Source of the DNA: Symsagittifera roscoffensis
Taxonomy: Eukaryota; Xenacoelomorpha; Acoela; Convolutidae
Direction of reading: 5' to 3'
Assembly (NCBI RefSeq): GCF_963678635.1
Contig: NC_087065.1
Coordinates: 63,328,754 to 63,392,753, forward strand
Length of the DNA: 64,000 bases
Numbering within the stretch: the first letter of the stretch is position 1; every line of letters starts with the position of its first letter. The notes below the pieces were generated by a model. That model saw only the letters and a program-made list of their open reading frames with translations, made no database searches and was not told where the DNA came from. The position numbers and the translations under genes were made by a program. Of the stretch, positions 24,065-32,520 are shown piece after piece.

Positions 24065-27000
24065 GTTTGTCTCTCGTGATTGCTTGTGTTCTCTCTCTCC
24101 AACTTCAAAAGTTCTTCTCCCCAGATTTCACTCAAGTCATCTCTCAATTCTTTTGGTACTGTCCCTCTGATTTTTCTCAACAACTTGTGCGAGTGATGCG
24201 ATATCCGAGCCAACCTCACGCACTTGGGCACTGAGAAGGCCTTGTCCACCAGTACTCTCTGGCTGGATACTTCCACCATCGCCATGTGCAGTGGGTAGTG
24301 ACTTCCGCACAAGTTGGCCATCATTGACCCTATCAGGGATTTTGCGTTCAATGGCAGGCCATAAGCTTCGCTCATGGGAAACCCCATTTCTGCCTCAAGA
24401 CCAACTTTCCAGCTCCGGATGTGTTTTTGAGTCACCTGCAACACCCCAGGCCATGATTCTACGCTCAACGCCGTCACCCAATGGTGTTCAGACTCTAGTC
24501 TTTCCAATGACTGCAAACTACACATTCTCGAGAAGAATCCGAGAGCGGTCGCTATATTCACCGTGTTTCTCGCGTAACACTCCGCTACTATTTGCACCTC
24601 ACTTCTCTCCCTTTCCGTGATGTCTTCGAACCAAGTGACCAGGTCTTCTTTTTGAAAGGACAGTATTCTGACGCATGACCGTCCATCGCAGGTGTGCTCT
24701 ACGCTTCCACACGTCAAATCCAGACAGCTACCCGGCTCCAATTTCTTCGCTGACCCGGGATTGTTCGTCTTTTCGCTTGGCTCTTGCATCTGAGGTAAGA
24801 TTAGCTTATGCAGCACACTCAACTTTGCCAGATCTTCATCTTCCGTTGGTGCTAACCTCACTCGCTCGGTGGTTTCCTCGATCAGACTCGCGTGGGGATG
24901 TGGACACCAGGAGGGTCTCAGTAGCTTCCATACCACTCCCAAGTTCGTGGTTAACAAGCCATTTCCATCGCCCATGTTCACTTCAACTCTCTTGTTCGAG
25001 CGCGGTATGCTTACCACCTCTGGTGTTTTCTCAAGAATCAGGCCCAAGCTCGGCCCCTCTTTTTCCACCGCGTCTATTTCCATTATTCTTTCTGTCCAAA
25101 ACTTCAGTAGCTCCGCTACCTCATGGTTTCTGTGGGCGCCTCCAGTTTCCGAGTCTAAGAAGGGGTTGTAGGCTATTCCCATTACTCCCGACACATATTG
25201 GTATTCCCCCTTCTCGCTGAGTCTCGAGTACTGCTCTGACGAGGCCAGGTTACGGTGAACATCATGTTCTTCTTCGAACTTCTTATTATAAAACCTCCGC
25301 ACCTCGTCTAGCTTTCTGTGATTCTCTAGGGATTGTCTGGAACCATCTTCCTTTTCTATTCCTGTACTCTGATACACGTTCAAGATGATCGTTGAAACTC
25401 TTTTTTCCATGGTTTTACTTCCGCTTGCTCTCTGTTGGCATGCCAGGATGGTACTATCAGACATCATCGACATTATCCATCTCAAGAAACACGTGGCATC
25501 CTTTCTTCTAGCCAGGCTCAAGCCTGAATTGTCCCTGGCTACGTGTTGCATCAGTGCCTGATACACATCTAGCTTCTTGCTTCCCAACTTCAGCCTGTCA
25601 TACGAGGTCAGTGTTTCCAACTCTATTCCCACCAGACTCCAGGTAAACATTAATTGTCCTGCAGTTCTAACGAAGGGATTCGCCATTAATGGTGGTGCTG
25701 ATGAGGGTGTCCTCATTGCTTCTTCAAAATGATCCTTCAACAAACTCTGCCAGGACCTCTTCAGATGATTTGCCATTTCTATTTTATTAACCTCGGCCTT
25801 TTGCTGGGTGGCCCAATTGCGTCGCTTGCGAGCTACTCCATTGTCCAACTTCTTCCAGCAGTCCTCCATTTCTTTCAATGTTTCAAGGGCCACACACCAC
25901 GTCCGGGCAGTGTTCCTCGTCTTGTTCTTCTCCAATGGATCACTCGTCACTTGCTTGCCCATATCCTGATGTGCCTTTGAGATCCATACTTTGCCGATAT
26001 CCACTTCCCATGTCTGTCCGTTCGTTGAACCTCTCTTTACGTTTGTCTTCTGAGGCTTGAAGTCTTCCTCCGATGTCGAACTGGTGGAAGTCTCTATTTC
26101 CCTTTCTACTTCAAGTGGTCTTCTGAGCTCCGAGCTGTTCTTGTATGCCGCCGTCTTGCATCGAGCCAAAACCATGGGCGCCGTCTCTCTCAAGTTTCCT
26201 TCCGAAACAGCATCCACTGAAGGACTACCCAATCCTTCTACTTCTCTCTTCCTCTTGCGAGTCTTCACATTTCTGCTTGAGGGCGTTGTAGCTATCATCA
26301 CTGTTTCGACCTCCCTATCCAAACCTTCCAACTCTTGCCTCCCCCCTGCTCGAGCCTTAAGGATATTAGTACTTTTAATTATATTACTAGTCCCAACCTT
26401 ATCCCTTTTTATATCATCAACTCTTTTATCTACAGTTTTTTGTTTCAGAGTAGAGCTGTCCTCACATTTTTCTTCTCTAGTCTTCGATCGTGAATTTCTC
26501 AGCTCTACCAGCTTGCTCAGCAGCTCTTTTCTCGCCTTCTCATCCAGGCCCGTTCCTATCAGAAGCGGTTCTCCAAATCTTACGACTGTGTCCCACAGTT
26601 CCTCCTTGAACTTGTCCATCGTCGTCTCGCTGCCCACTTCTTGATTGAATTCTTCCAAGAATTCCTGCCAAGCATCGTTCTTCAGAGACCCCAGGAATAT
26701 GTCCCTGTTCCCTTCGAAAGTGTTCCTTTCCCTTTCCTCCGAGCTCAAGAGTATCATCCCCATATTAAAGGTCTCATTCGCTAATGGTAATTCCAGATTC
26801 TTCCGGGGGGACGGATTCAGAGGTGGGGTGGCAGTATCTGCCCAATTCTCCTCGCTCAAGTCTTTCAACAGCTCTTGAGTGGTGAGCTCTTCCCCTGATG
26901 GCCCTGGTTCAGGCGTATTCCCCACCTCCATGTCTTCACCGGCTTCACTGAGAGTTTCATCCATACTCTCTTCTTCTGATTCATGTCTCCTTCTCTCAAG

Positions 27001-28239
27001 AATTTTCTTAAATCGGTCCTCGACGGGTCCGCTCCTCTTGTCTCCAGGCGTGTCCACTGACAGTGGTGATGGTGTCGTAGGGTCCAATTTCTTGTACTCC
27101 GTCAGGGCTACGTGCAGTTGACCTGCTGCATCTAGTTCTTTCCCCTCCTGTCTCACCTCCACCTGTTCTAAGCCATAGGGTGCCCTGTATTTTCTCGTTG
27201 CAAATTTCATGTCGTCCACCAATGCGACGTGCCCCTCCATCACGATCATCCTGCCATCATCCCATATGGGTAGCATGTTCTCAAGTCCCTCCTGCTCAAG
27301 AACTCTCAAGACCTTTCGCACCTCATATCCGGGGGGCTGCGAACCTCTCATCTTTTTCGCTCGCGTCGTCCACGAATTTACCTTCGCCTCGCTAGTATGG
27401 AAGTAGACCGCCGCCGTGTAGCCGATGAACAGGGGGTCCCAGCCATCAGTGAAATCCTTCTGCATTTCCTCCGTCGTCATCCTCGCCATTATGGAGGGAA
27501 CTACCAAGGGACTGTTCATTCCTAAGGTCATCCTCCTGACTATTGGGAACTCAGGCATGGTGGCTGGGAGGATTTCTTTCTCCATTATGGTCTCCAGCTC
27601 CCTCTTCACCAGTGCGAAGCACTCCTTCCAGGCAGGAATTCTCAAGATTTCTCGTCCGTCTGCCGTCAATGGGTTCAAGTTCCAGAATTTGGGATACATT
27701 TCGATGGGACCCTCTCGCTTGCCTCCCATTCTACATTGCATTTGCCCCCTGAAGTTGTACACTATTAGCTCGGCATCTTTCACCTTTCCAAAGAGTACCG
27801 TGTTGCTCATTCGCGCTCTGAGCACCTCCTGCTGACACCAATTTAACGCCGTCCCATCCAGTATACTGATAAGACTCAAGTGCGTTACAGAGTGACGATA
27901 CGCTGTCACCAGGGGATCTGGGAACGCGTACGTCACCGCTGGACCATAAATGCAGGTCACCACCTCCTCTAGGCCCCGGATTATCCCCATTGGGTCTGAC
28001 CTCATTGCCAGGCATAGGTCCGTCAGCAGAGGCATCCCTCTGTTCGTCTTCTTCCATTCTTCTCTCGAGGTTGGATTCTCATCTTCACCCGTCATGTGCC
28101 GATTCTGCATCATGAGGTATTGCACTAACAGCGTTTTCAACCCTGCGGCACACTTGTAGGAGCTGGTTTCAATGCTCGAGTGGACTCTCCCCATAGACAG
28201 AGGCTCTCCATATTCCATTAATCGATGAAACGACACCAA
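24061..28239 (-). CDS. Element B second polyprotein, central and C-terminal 1,392 residues
   Basis: A single open frame of 1,392 codons. The N-terminal third shares YLMMQNR, GMPLLTDL, YGPAVTYAFP, KFWNLNPL and a Lys/Arg-rich region with A. An acidic Ser-rich segment and a basic stretch (KTRKRKREVE, a possible nuclear signal) follow, then a conserved globular part with AYNPF, RPSWCPHPHASLI, a cluster of Cys and His (GSCLDLTCGSVEHTC...C), ALGFFSRMCS and KAFSVPKCVRLARI. The Cys/His spacing suggests zinc binding. No family is recognised. The real start lies upstream: the ORF overlaps the SGNH frame by 22 nt in another frame and similarity to A crosses the overlap, so a one-base indel separates them. 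Confidence 0.8.
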   Translation of the reverse strand: MVSFHRLMEYGEPLSMGRVHSSIETSSYKCAAGLKTLLVQYLMMQNRHMTGEDENPTSREEWKKTNRGMPLLTDLCLAMRSDPMGIIRGLEEVVTCIYGPAVTYAFPDPLVTAYRHSVTHLSLISILDGTALNWCQQEVLRARMSNTVLFGKVKDAELIVYNFRGQMQCRMGGKREGPIEMYPKFWNLNPLTADGREILRIPAWKECFALVKRELETIMEKEILPATMPEFPIVRRMTLGMNSPLVVPSIMARMTTEEMQKDFTDGWDPLFIGYTAAVYFHTSEAKVNSWTTRAKKMRGSQPPGYEVRKVLRVLEQEGLENMLPIWDDGRMIVMEGHVALVDDMKFATRKYRAPYGLEQVEVRQEGKELDAAGQLHVALTEYKKLDPTTPSPLSVDTPGDKRSGPVEDRFKKILERRRHESEEESMDETLSEAGEDMEVGNTPEPGPSGEELTTQELLKDLSEENWADTATPPLNPSPRKNLELPLANETFNMGMILLSSEERERNTFEGNRDIFLGSLKNDAWQEFLEEFNQEVGSETTMDKFKEELWDTVVRFGEPLLIGTGLDEKARKELLSKLVELRNSRSKTREEKCEDSSTLKQKTVDKRVDDIKRDKVGTSNIIKSTNILKARAGGRQELEGLDREVETVMIATTPSSRNVKTRKRKREVEGLGSPSVDAVSEGNLRETAPMVLARCKTAAYKNSSELRRPLEVEREIETSTSSTSEEDFKPQKTNVKRGSTNGQTWEVDIGKVWISKAHQDMGKQVTSDPLEKNKTRNTARTWCVALETLKEMEDCWKKLDNGVARKRRNWATQQKAEVNKIEMANHLKRSWQSLLKDHFEEAMRTPSSAPPLMANPFVRTAGQLMFTWSLVGIELETLTSYDRLKLGSKKLDVYQALMQHVARDNSGLSLARRKDATCFLRWIMSMMSDSTILACQQRASGSKTMEKRVSTIILNVYQSTGIEKEDGSRQSLENHRKLDEVRRFYNKKFEEEHDVHRNLASSEQYSRLSEKGEYQYVSGVMGIAYNPFLDSETGGAHRNHEVAELLKFWTERIMEIDAVEKEGPSLGLILEKTPEVVSIPRSNKRVEVNMGDGNGLLTTNLGVVWKLLRPSWCPHPHASLIEETTERVRLAPTEDEDLAKLSVLHKLILPQMQEPSEKTNNPGSAKKLEPGSCLDLTCGSVEHTCDGRSCVRILSFQKEDLVTWFEDITERERSEVQIVAECYARNTVNIATALGFFSRMCSLQSLERLESEHHWVTALSVESWPGVLQVTQKHIRSWKVGLEAEMGFPMSEAYGLPLNAKSLIGSMMANLCGSHYPLHMAMVEVSSQRVLVDKAFSVPKCVRLARISHHSHKLLRKIRGTVPKELRDDLSEIWGEELLKLERENTSNHERQT

Positions 28240-30941
28240 TCCCCATGGGTTAAGAGTAATAGTGCCAGGTACCCATCGACTCGAAGTGTCTCCACTCCTC
28301 GACTAAACATGTATGCTGGGCCCATGTTGAACAAGTATCTGGGGTAAACCAAATACAAAGCCAAGAGCAGACTGATGGGCATGCCCAGTATCTCCTGCAC
28401 GAAGGCTCCAAAGATAGTCGCCGTGGTGCCGAACATTCCTGCCATGAATTCCTTCTCCCAGCAAGGACTCAAGAACTTGAGAACCTCATAATCCCTCCTA
28501 GTCCTCAATTCACCCTTGGCGTGCTCTCTCCAGAACCCTCCAATCGTCACTTCATTGGCGGCCGAGACAAATCTAGTCACCGTCATGTCTCTTGTTTCGG
28601 CCAGCTCCAGTTGTTTCTCCAGAAAACTCCAGACTTGTTTCACGAGGGGTGGTGCTTCCTCCCTCGTCTTGTTCGTGGCGTTCTCTAGCCTTGGTGTCAA
28701 GAATGGCCACCAGCCATTCTCTTGAGTCAATCGATATTTCATCGATTCTAATTGCTTCTCCGTCTCGGCCACATTTCTTCTCTCGTTACTGGGACCTCTA
28801 GACTTGCTGGTGGAGTTTGTGATCTTCACGTCCATACTCCGAAACCACAACCTGGCCGTCAATTGGCTTATCGCCGGGTGATCGTCTCTGATGACTGGGC
28901 TGAACTTGAGTTGCCTGGCAAAGTTCGATATCTCTAGCAAGAGCACCTCATCTAACACGATCAGGATGTCGGCTAGTCCATAAAAGCCCCTCAGTGCATG
29001 AGATATGTCCGCCCATGCCGCCGCCAATTCTGACTTGCGAAGCCTCAGGTTCGATGGCTCCAACTCCCGATTGGGGGCTGCGATTAGAATCCGCCATTCA
29101 TTCCCTTCTGCTATCAGGATCAAGACCGCGTACACGAATTGTAGGGCGGGTGGCATATTCGCGTATCCAGGGGATGTGGTAAACACCACCTTCGTCTTGG
29201 ACCCAAATCTCGAGACAACATTCTCTTGTACTTCATTCATCGCCGCAAACAACACCTGAATGGCTTCCCATATCTTCCTCGATGGCGGATTTTCATCGCC
29301 CTTCAGTTGCTCAAGAAGTCCCACCGCGTGCAGGTGATCATTCATTCCTGCAAACAATAGCAGCTCAGGTTCGCAGGGCATCTCTGACTTTATTGCCACC
29401 ACCAGAGTTAACATCTGGTTTAATTCAGCTCCTGGCAAAGAGTATATCAGAGTCTCCGGCCAGAACAACTTGGGAGACGTTCCTTCGAAGTCCGACCCCG
29501 CCACAATGACTACTCTCGCAGCAGCTGGATCTGCTCTATCATAAACTGCCAGGGTTTTGGCCAGCTGGGTGCTGCCACAGGGTTTCCCGTACCTGGGATC
29601 TTCCGCCAATTTCGAGCCTTCGTAAGCGGCATCCGGCAATTCCATCGATCCTGGATTGAGTAGCTTGTCCACCACTTTCAACTGTGCGGGGGTCGCCAAC
29701 CTGATCCTGGCGATGCTCGTTCGGTGCTTGGGAGGTTCGGTTATAAGTCCAGGACTCCCCAGCAGCTTGAGAGGTCGGTAGTTAATGGGTCCCATGATCG
29801 CTTTTGTGGGAATTCCCGTCAGGTCTGTGGTCTCCATCAATTTTGTTCTCGAGAAGTGCGCTTCATGAGCTTTCAACCAGTCCACGCAATGATGTCTATT
29901 CAAATCCTCGTGCGACACTCGTTCAATCCCCAGGGTTTCCGCCAATTCTCGCCTGCATTCCAAACTCTCTAGGTCCAGTTCTTTCACCTTCTCAGGATAC
30001 CTCAAGCGAGCGGTCTCCATAGACCTCTTTTCCCGCTTGCTCTCTGCCACTACCACTGAGGACATCGCCGAGCCTGGAGGTGTTGATGACATCACCTCCT
30101 CAGATTCCATTGGCGTGGCACTCTGCAATCGGGTCTGGATGCTCCTCGAACCGTCTCTAGCGTCAACTCTCGTTCCCAAGCGACCAGACAAGGCCCTTGA
30201 GGCAAGGAATGGTGGGTTCGGAGGTGGTCCTAAGGTAAATTGGGCTGTCTCTAGCAGATCCGACTCTAGCGTGTTTATGTGTTCCTGGAAGACGTCGTTT
30301 AGCCACTCTGCTCCCCGTGGCCTATCGAAATGGATTCCATCATTGGAGGTGTCTTCAGGGAATCCCTCTTTCTCCATGCGCTCTGCCACGTCCAACAGTC
30401 TGACAGGGAGCACACTCTTGCGGTGGATATCTCGGATCACCTTGTTTAGGTTCCGCACCTTCTCGTTCATCTCCAAGGCGTGCTGATCAAACATCATGTT
30501 GTAGGGGACCGTACATACTGTCAGCAGGATGGGGTCCATCTGGATCCTCAGCTCCTCAAGAAGGCAGCTCATCTTGTCGTACAGCCTCATTATTTTCCTC
30601 GCTTCTCCCCTTGACACATCGTTTGTCCCGATCATCAGGGTCACCGTGTATACTTTAGTCATCCCTAGCATGTCCAGGGTTGCCAACATCTGTGGCGTGG
30701 CAGCTCCAGCGAAACTCAAGATTCCTGTCTGCCAATGCGACTGGATCCGGGTCAACACCCGCACCAGGCTGTCCCCTATGATTAGGTGAACTGCACCCTC
30801 TGGCACACGAGGTGGCGCGAGATACTCCACCCAGGCTGCATCATGGAAGCAGTCCCTCCTGGCTCCCTGTTCCGCACTCCAATCCAGTCGATTGTGCCTG
30901 TGGTACCTTCCCTCTGTATTTTTCTTATAACTCGAGATCAC
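28218..30941 (-). CDS. Element B second polyprotein: SGNH hydrolase plus second SGNH-like domain
   Basis: 907 open codons. The SGNH hydrolase spans about residues 50-225: IIGDS (Ser58), LSFAGAA, IGTNDVSR (Asn107) and DGIHF (Asp201, His204), so all catalytic blocks are present. A linker of about 240 residues follows, then a degenerate SGNH-like unit (about 470-690) with VIVAGSDF, LFWP, FAGMNDHL, TSPGYA, LQFVY, APNR and WADIS, also conserved in A. The C-terminal part includes a hydrophobic stretch ISLLLALYLVYP. SGNH enzymes hydrolyse esters; a lipid or acetyl substrate is possible but unproven. The start is not real: the coiled-coil frame upstream is in the same frame, separated only by TGA at 30987-30989. 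Confidence 0.85.
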   Translation of the reverse strand: MISSYKKNTEGRYHRHNRLDWSAEQGARRDCFHDAAWVEYLAPPRVPEGAVHLIIGDSLVRVLTRIQSHWQTGILSFAGAATPQMLATLDMLGMTKVYTVTLMIGTNDVSRGEARKIMRLYDKMSCLLEELRIQMDPILLTVCTVPYNMMFDQHALEMNEKVRNLNKVIRDIHRKSVLPVRLLDVAERMEKEGFPEDTSNDGIHFDRPRGAEWLNDVFQEHINTLESDLLETAQFTLGPPPNPPFLASRALSGRLGTRVDARDGSRSIQTRLQSATPMESEEVMSSTPPGSAMSSVVVAESKREKRSMETARLRYPEKVKELDLESLECRRELAETLGIERVSHEDLNRHHCVDWLKAHEAHFSRTKLMETTDLTGIPTKAIMGPINYRPLKLLGSPGLITEPPKHRTSIARIRLATPAQLKVVDKLLNPGSMELPDAAYEGSKLAEDPRYGKPCGSTQLAKTLAVYDRADPAAARVVIVAGSDFEGTSPKLFWPETLIYSLPGAELNQMLTLVVAIKSEMPCEPELLLFAGMNDHLHAVGLLEQLKGDENPPSRKIWEAIQVLFAAMNEVQENVVSRFGSKTKVVFTTSPGYANMPPALQFVYAVLILIAEGNEWRILIAAPNRELEPSNLRLRKSELAAAWADISHALRGFYGLADILIVLDEVLLLEISNFARQLKFSPVIRDDHPAISQLTARLWFRSMDVKITNSTSKSRGPSNERRNVAETEKQLESMKYRLTQENGWWPFLTPRLENATNKTREEAPPLVKQVWSFLEKQLELAETRDMTVTRFVSAANEVTIGGFWREHAKGELRTRRDYEVLKFLSPCWEKEFMAGMFGTTATIFGAFVQEILGMPISLLLALYLVYPRYLFNMGPAYMFSRGVETLRVDGYLALLLLTHGDWCRFID

Positions 30942-30986
30942 GACGCTCCTGACCGGCTGTTCCCTCCAAGTTGGGGGAAGCTCCGG

Positions 30987-32018
30987 TCATGCCGATCTTT
31001 CACGGTTTTTCTGTTGTAATTTCTCGCCTAGCTCTTTCAGGCGCGATGAGCCGCCACTCACCTGACTGTCGCTCGAGGTCGAGGTTGGGGTATATCCCGG
31101 CAGCACCAAATCCATTAGTGGACGTACAGGTTGTGTCTCTAGGCCACGCAAGGAAGGCGTCGCGTCATTCGGTATCCAGACTTCCAACCCTTCACTCATG
31201 TGTTCTCTGGCCTCGCGGTCAAGGTTGAACCGTCCTCTTGCCCTGGGAGCTTCATCCACCTCCATGCGCGACTCTGGCCTCGAGCTGGTCACCACTCGCT
31301 CCTTTGGCCTGGCTCCCTTCTGTGCGTCAAGCTCACGTTGTCGCTGTTCTATTCTCTCCAACTCCGACTTCAGTTGATCACGATTCGCGGCGCTCTCCCG
31401 TACCCTTAGTTCCTGCTGATGTTCAACTTTTAGCACCTCAAGTAACCTCAGAGTCTGATCTCGCTCGTTGACTGCCTGGTCTCTCTCCAGCTGAATCTTC
31501 TCCCGATCCAGCTTCGCCTGATCCCGATCGAGGTTCGCCTTGTTCCTTTCCTTCTGCGCCTTCTCGAGCTCTTTCTTTAGAACACCCAGATCCGGATATG
31601 CCTCGGTCGTCTGTTGCGTTCGCGTCATCGACGGCACCCTACTCGAGCCCTGGCTTGTAGATCTTGCTGTTGGCCTAGTCGGTAGTGGGAACTCCCCTGC
31701 GCCATATTCAGTGTTGTTACTCAGGCCAGGATTCCTTGCCAAGTCAAAGCCCCTTACTCCTCCATCCACATTCCAAGACAACCATCTGGTCTGTTCTTGG
31801 TTTGATATACCCTCGGTGGTGTACCCGATCATCAAGACAGCCTCCGTTGCAGACTCCCTGCACTCACCCTGGTCCTCCAACTGGAGGATGGCATTCAGCA
31901 TCACCGCCATTCTCTCGTCTATTTGGGTGTAGTCCAAGTCCCTCAGGCGTCTGTACAGCTCATCAAGAGTGGGCTTCTTCAGGGCCGCGGGCATGGATTT
32001 CCAGAATCGGTCTGCCAT
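30987..32018 (-). CDS. Element B second polyprotein, N-terminal coiled-coil region
   Basis: Starts with ATG at 32018, the first start after the spacer, and aligns with the frame of A at 7999. The first 110 residues are helical and end in GFDLARNPGL. A long coiled coil follows at about residues 145-235, with the repeating pattern LDRDQAKLDREKIQLERDQ. The tail carries MDLVLPGYTP and a basic end. The frame stops at TGA (30987-30989) and continues in the same frame into the SGNH part. This region probably oligomerises the protein. I read it as the true N-terminus of the second polyprotein. Confidence 0.78.
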   Translation of the reverse strand: MADRFWKSMPAALKKPTLDELYRRLRDLDYTQIDERMAVMLNAILQLEDQGECRESATEAVLMIGYTTEGISNQEQTRWLSWNVDGGVRGFDLARNPGLSNNTEYGAGEFPLPTRPTARSTSQGSSRVPSMTRTQQTTEAYPDLGVLKKELEKAQKERNKANLDRDQAKLDREKIQLERDQAVNERDQTLRLLEVLKVEHQQELRVRESAANRDQLKSELERIEQRQRELDAQKGARPKERVVTSSRPESRMEVDEAPRARGRFNLDREAREHMSEGLEVWIPNDATPSLRGLETQPVRPLMDLVLPGYTPTSTSSDSQVSGGSSRLKELGEKLQQKNRERSA

Positions 32019-32520
32019 TCTTCGTGACTTCGGGATGTATATAGGTATGTGTTAACCAGCTCAAGAATTACCCAACCGACTTAAGTATTACCCAGCTCAA
32101 GAATTCTCTAGAAACGTTCCCTTGCAAATACTTGCTGTAGGTGCAGATTATCGTGAGTTCAATCAAGATTTCCCTTTCTGTTTCTCGCTTCGAGTATAGT
32201 TGGATTTTCAACTTTGTTTTTCAAACTTGATCTGAAAACAGAAAGCATATTAAAACCTCACATGTCATATTCCTAACCTAGAGGCCCCCCTTTTCACCAG
32301 TATGGTTAAAATCTTATCATTCTCATATCACTTAAAACAATTCAATTGGAATTTCCTTAAAAGCATGCAGATTCATTTTATGTTATAGCACCGTTAACTC
32401 TTTTTTAAAATTCAATTGTCATGCCAATCATATCTTAAGATCCCTTTACCTGCGCCGCACCCCAGTACCTAGCTCAAGACTCCTCCCTCACACCCGACTC
32501 GATACCCCCATGTACCCGAC
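32019..32520 (-). other. Element B spacer between pol and second polyprotein
   Basis: AT-rich and non-coding, with repeated AGCTCAAGAATT and CAGCTCAAG pieces near 32062-32105. It matches the position and length of the spacer in A. No clear splice acceptor or promoter was identified. Confidence 0.5.

Noticed and set aside
23142-32018. Reading the second polyprotein as a retroviral envelope
   Set aside because: There is no signal peptide, furin-like site, fusion peptide or C-terminal membrane anchor; SGNH and Cys/His domains do not fit.
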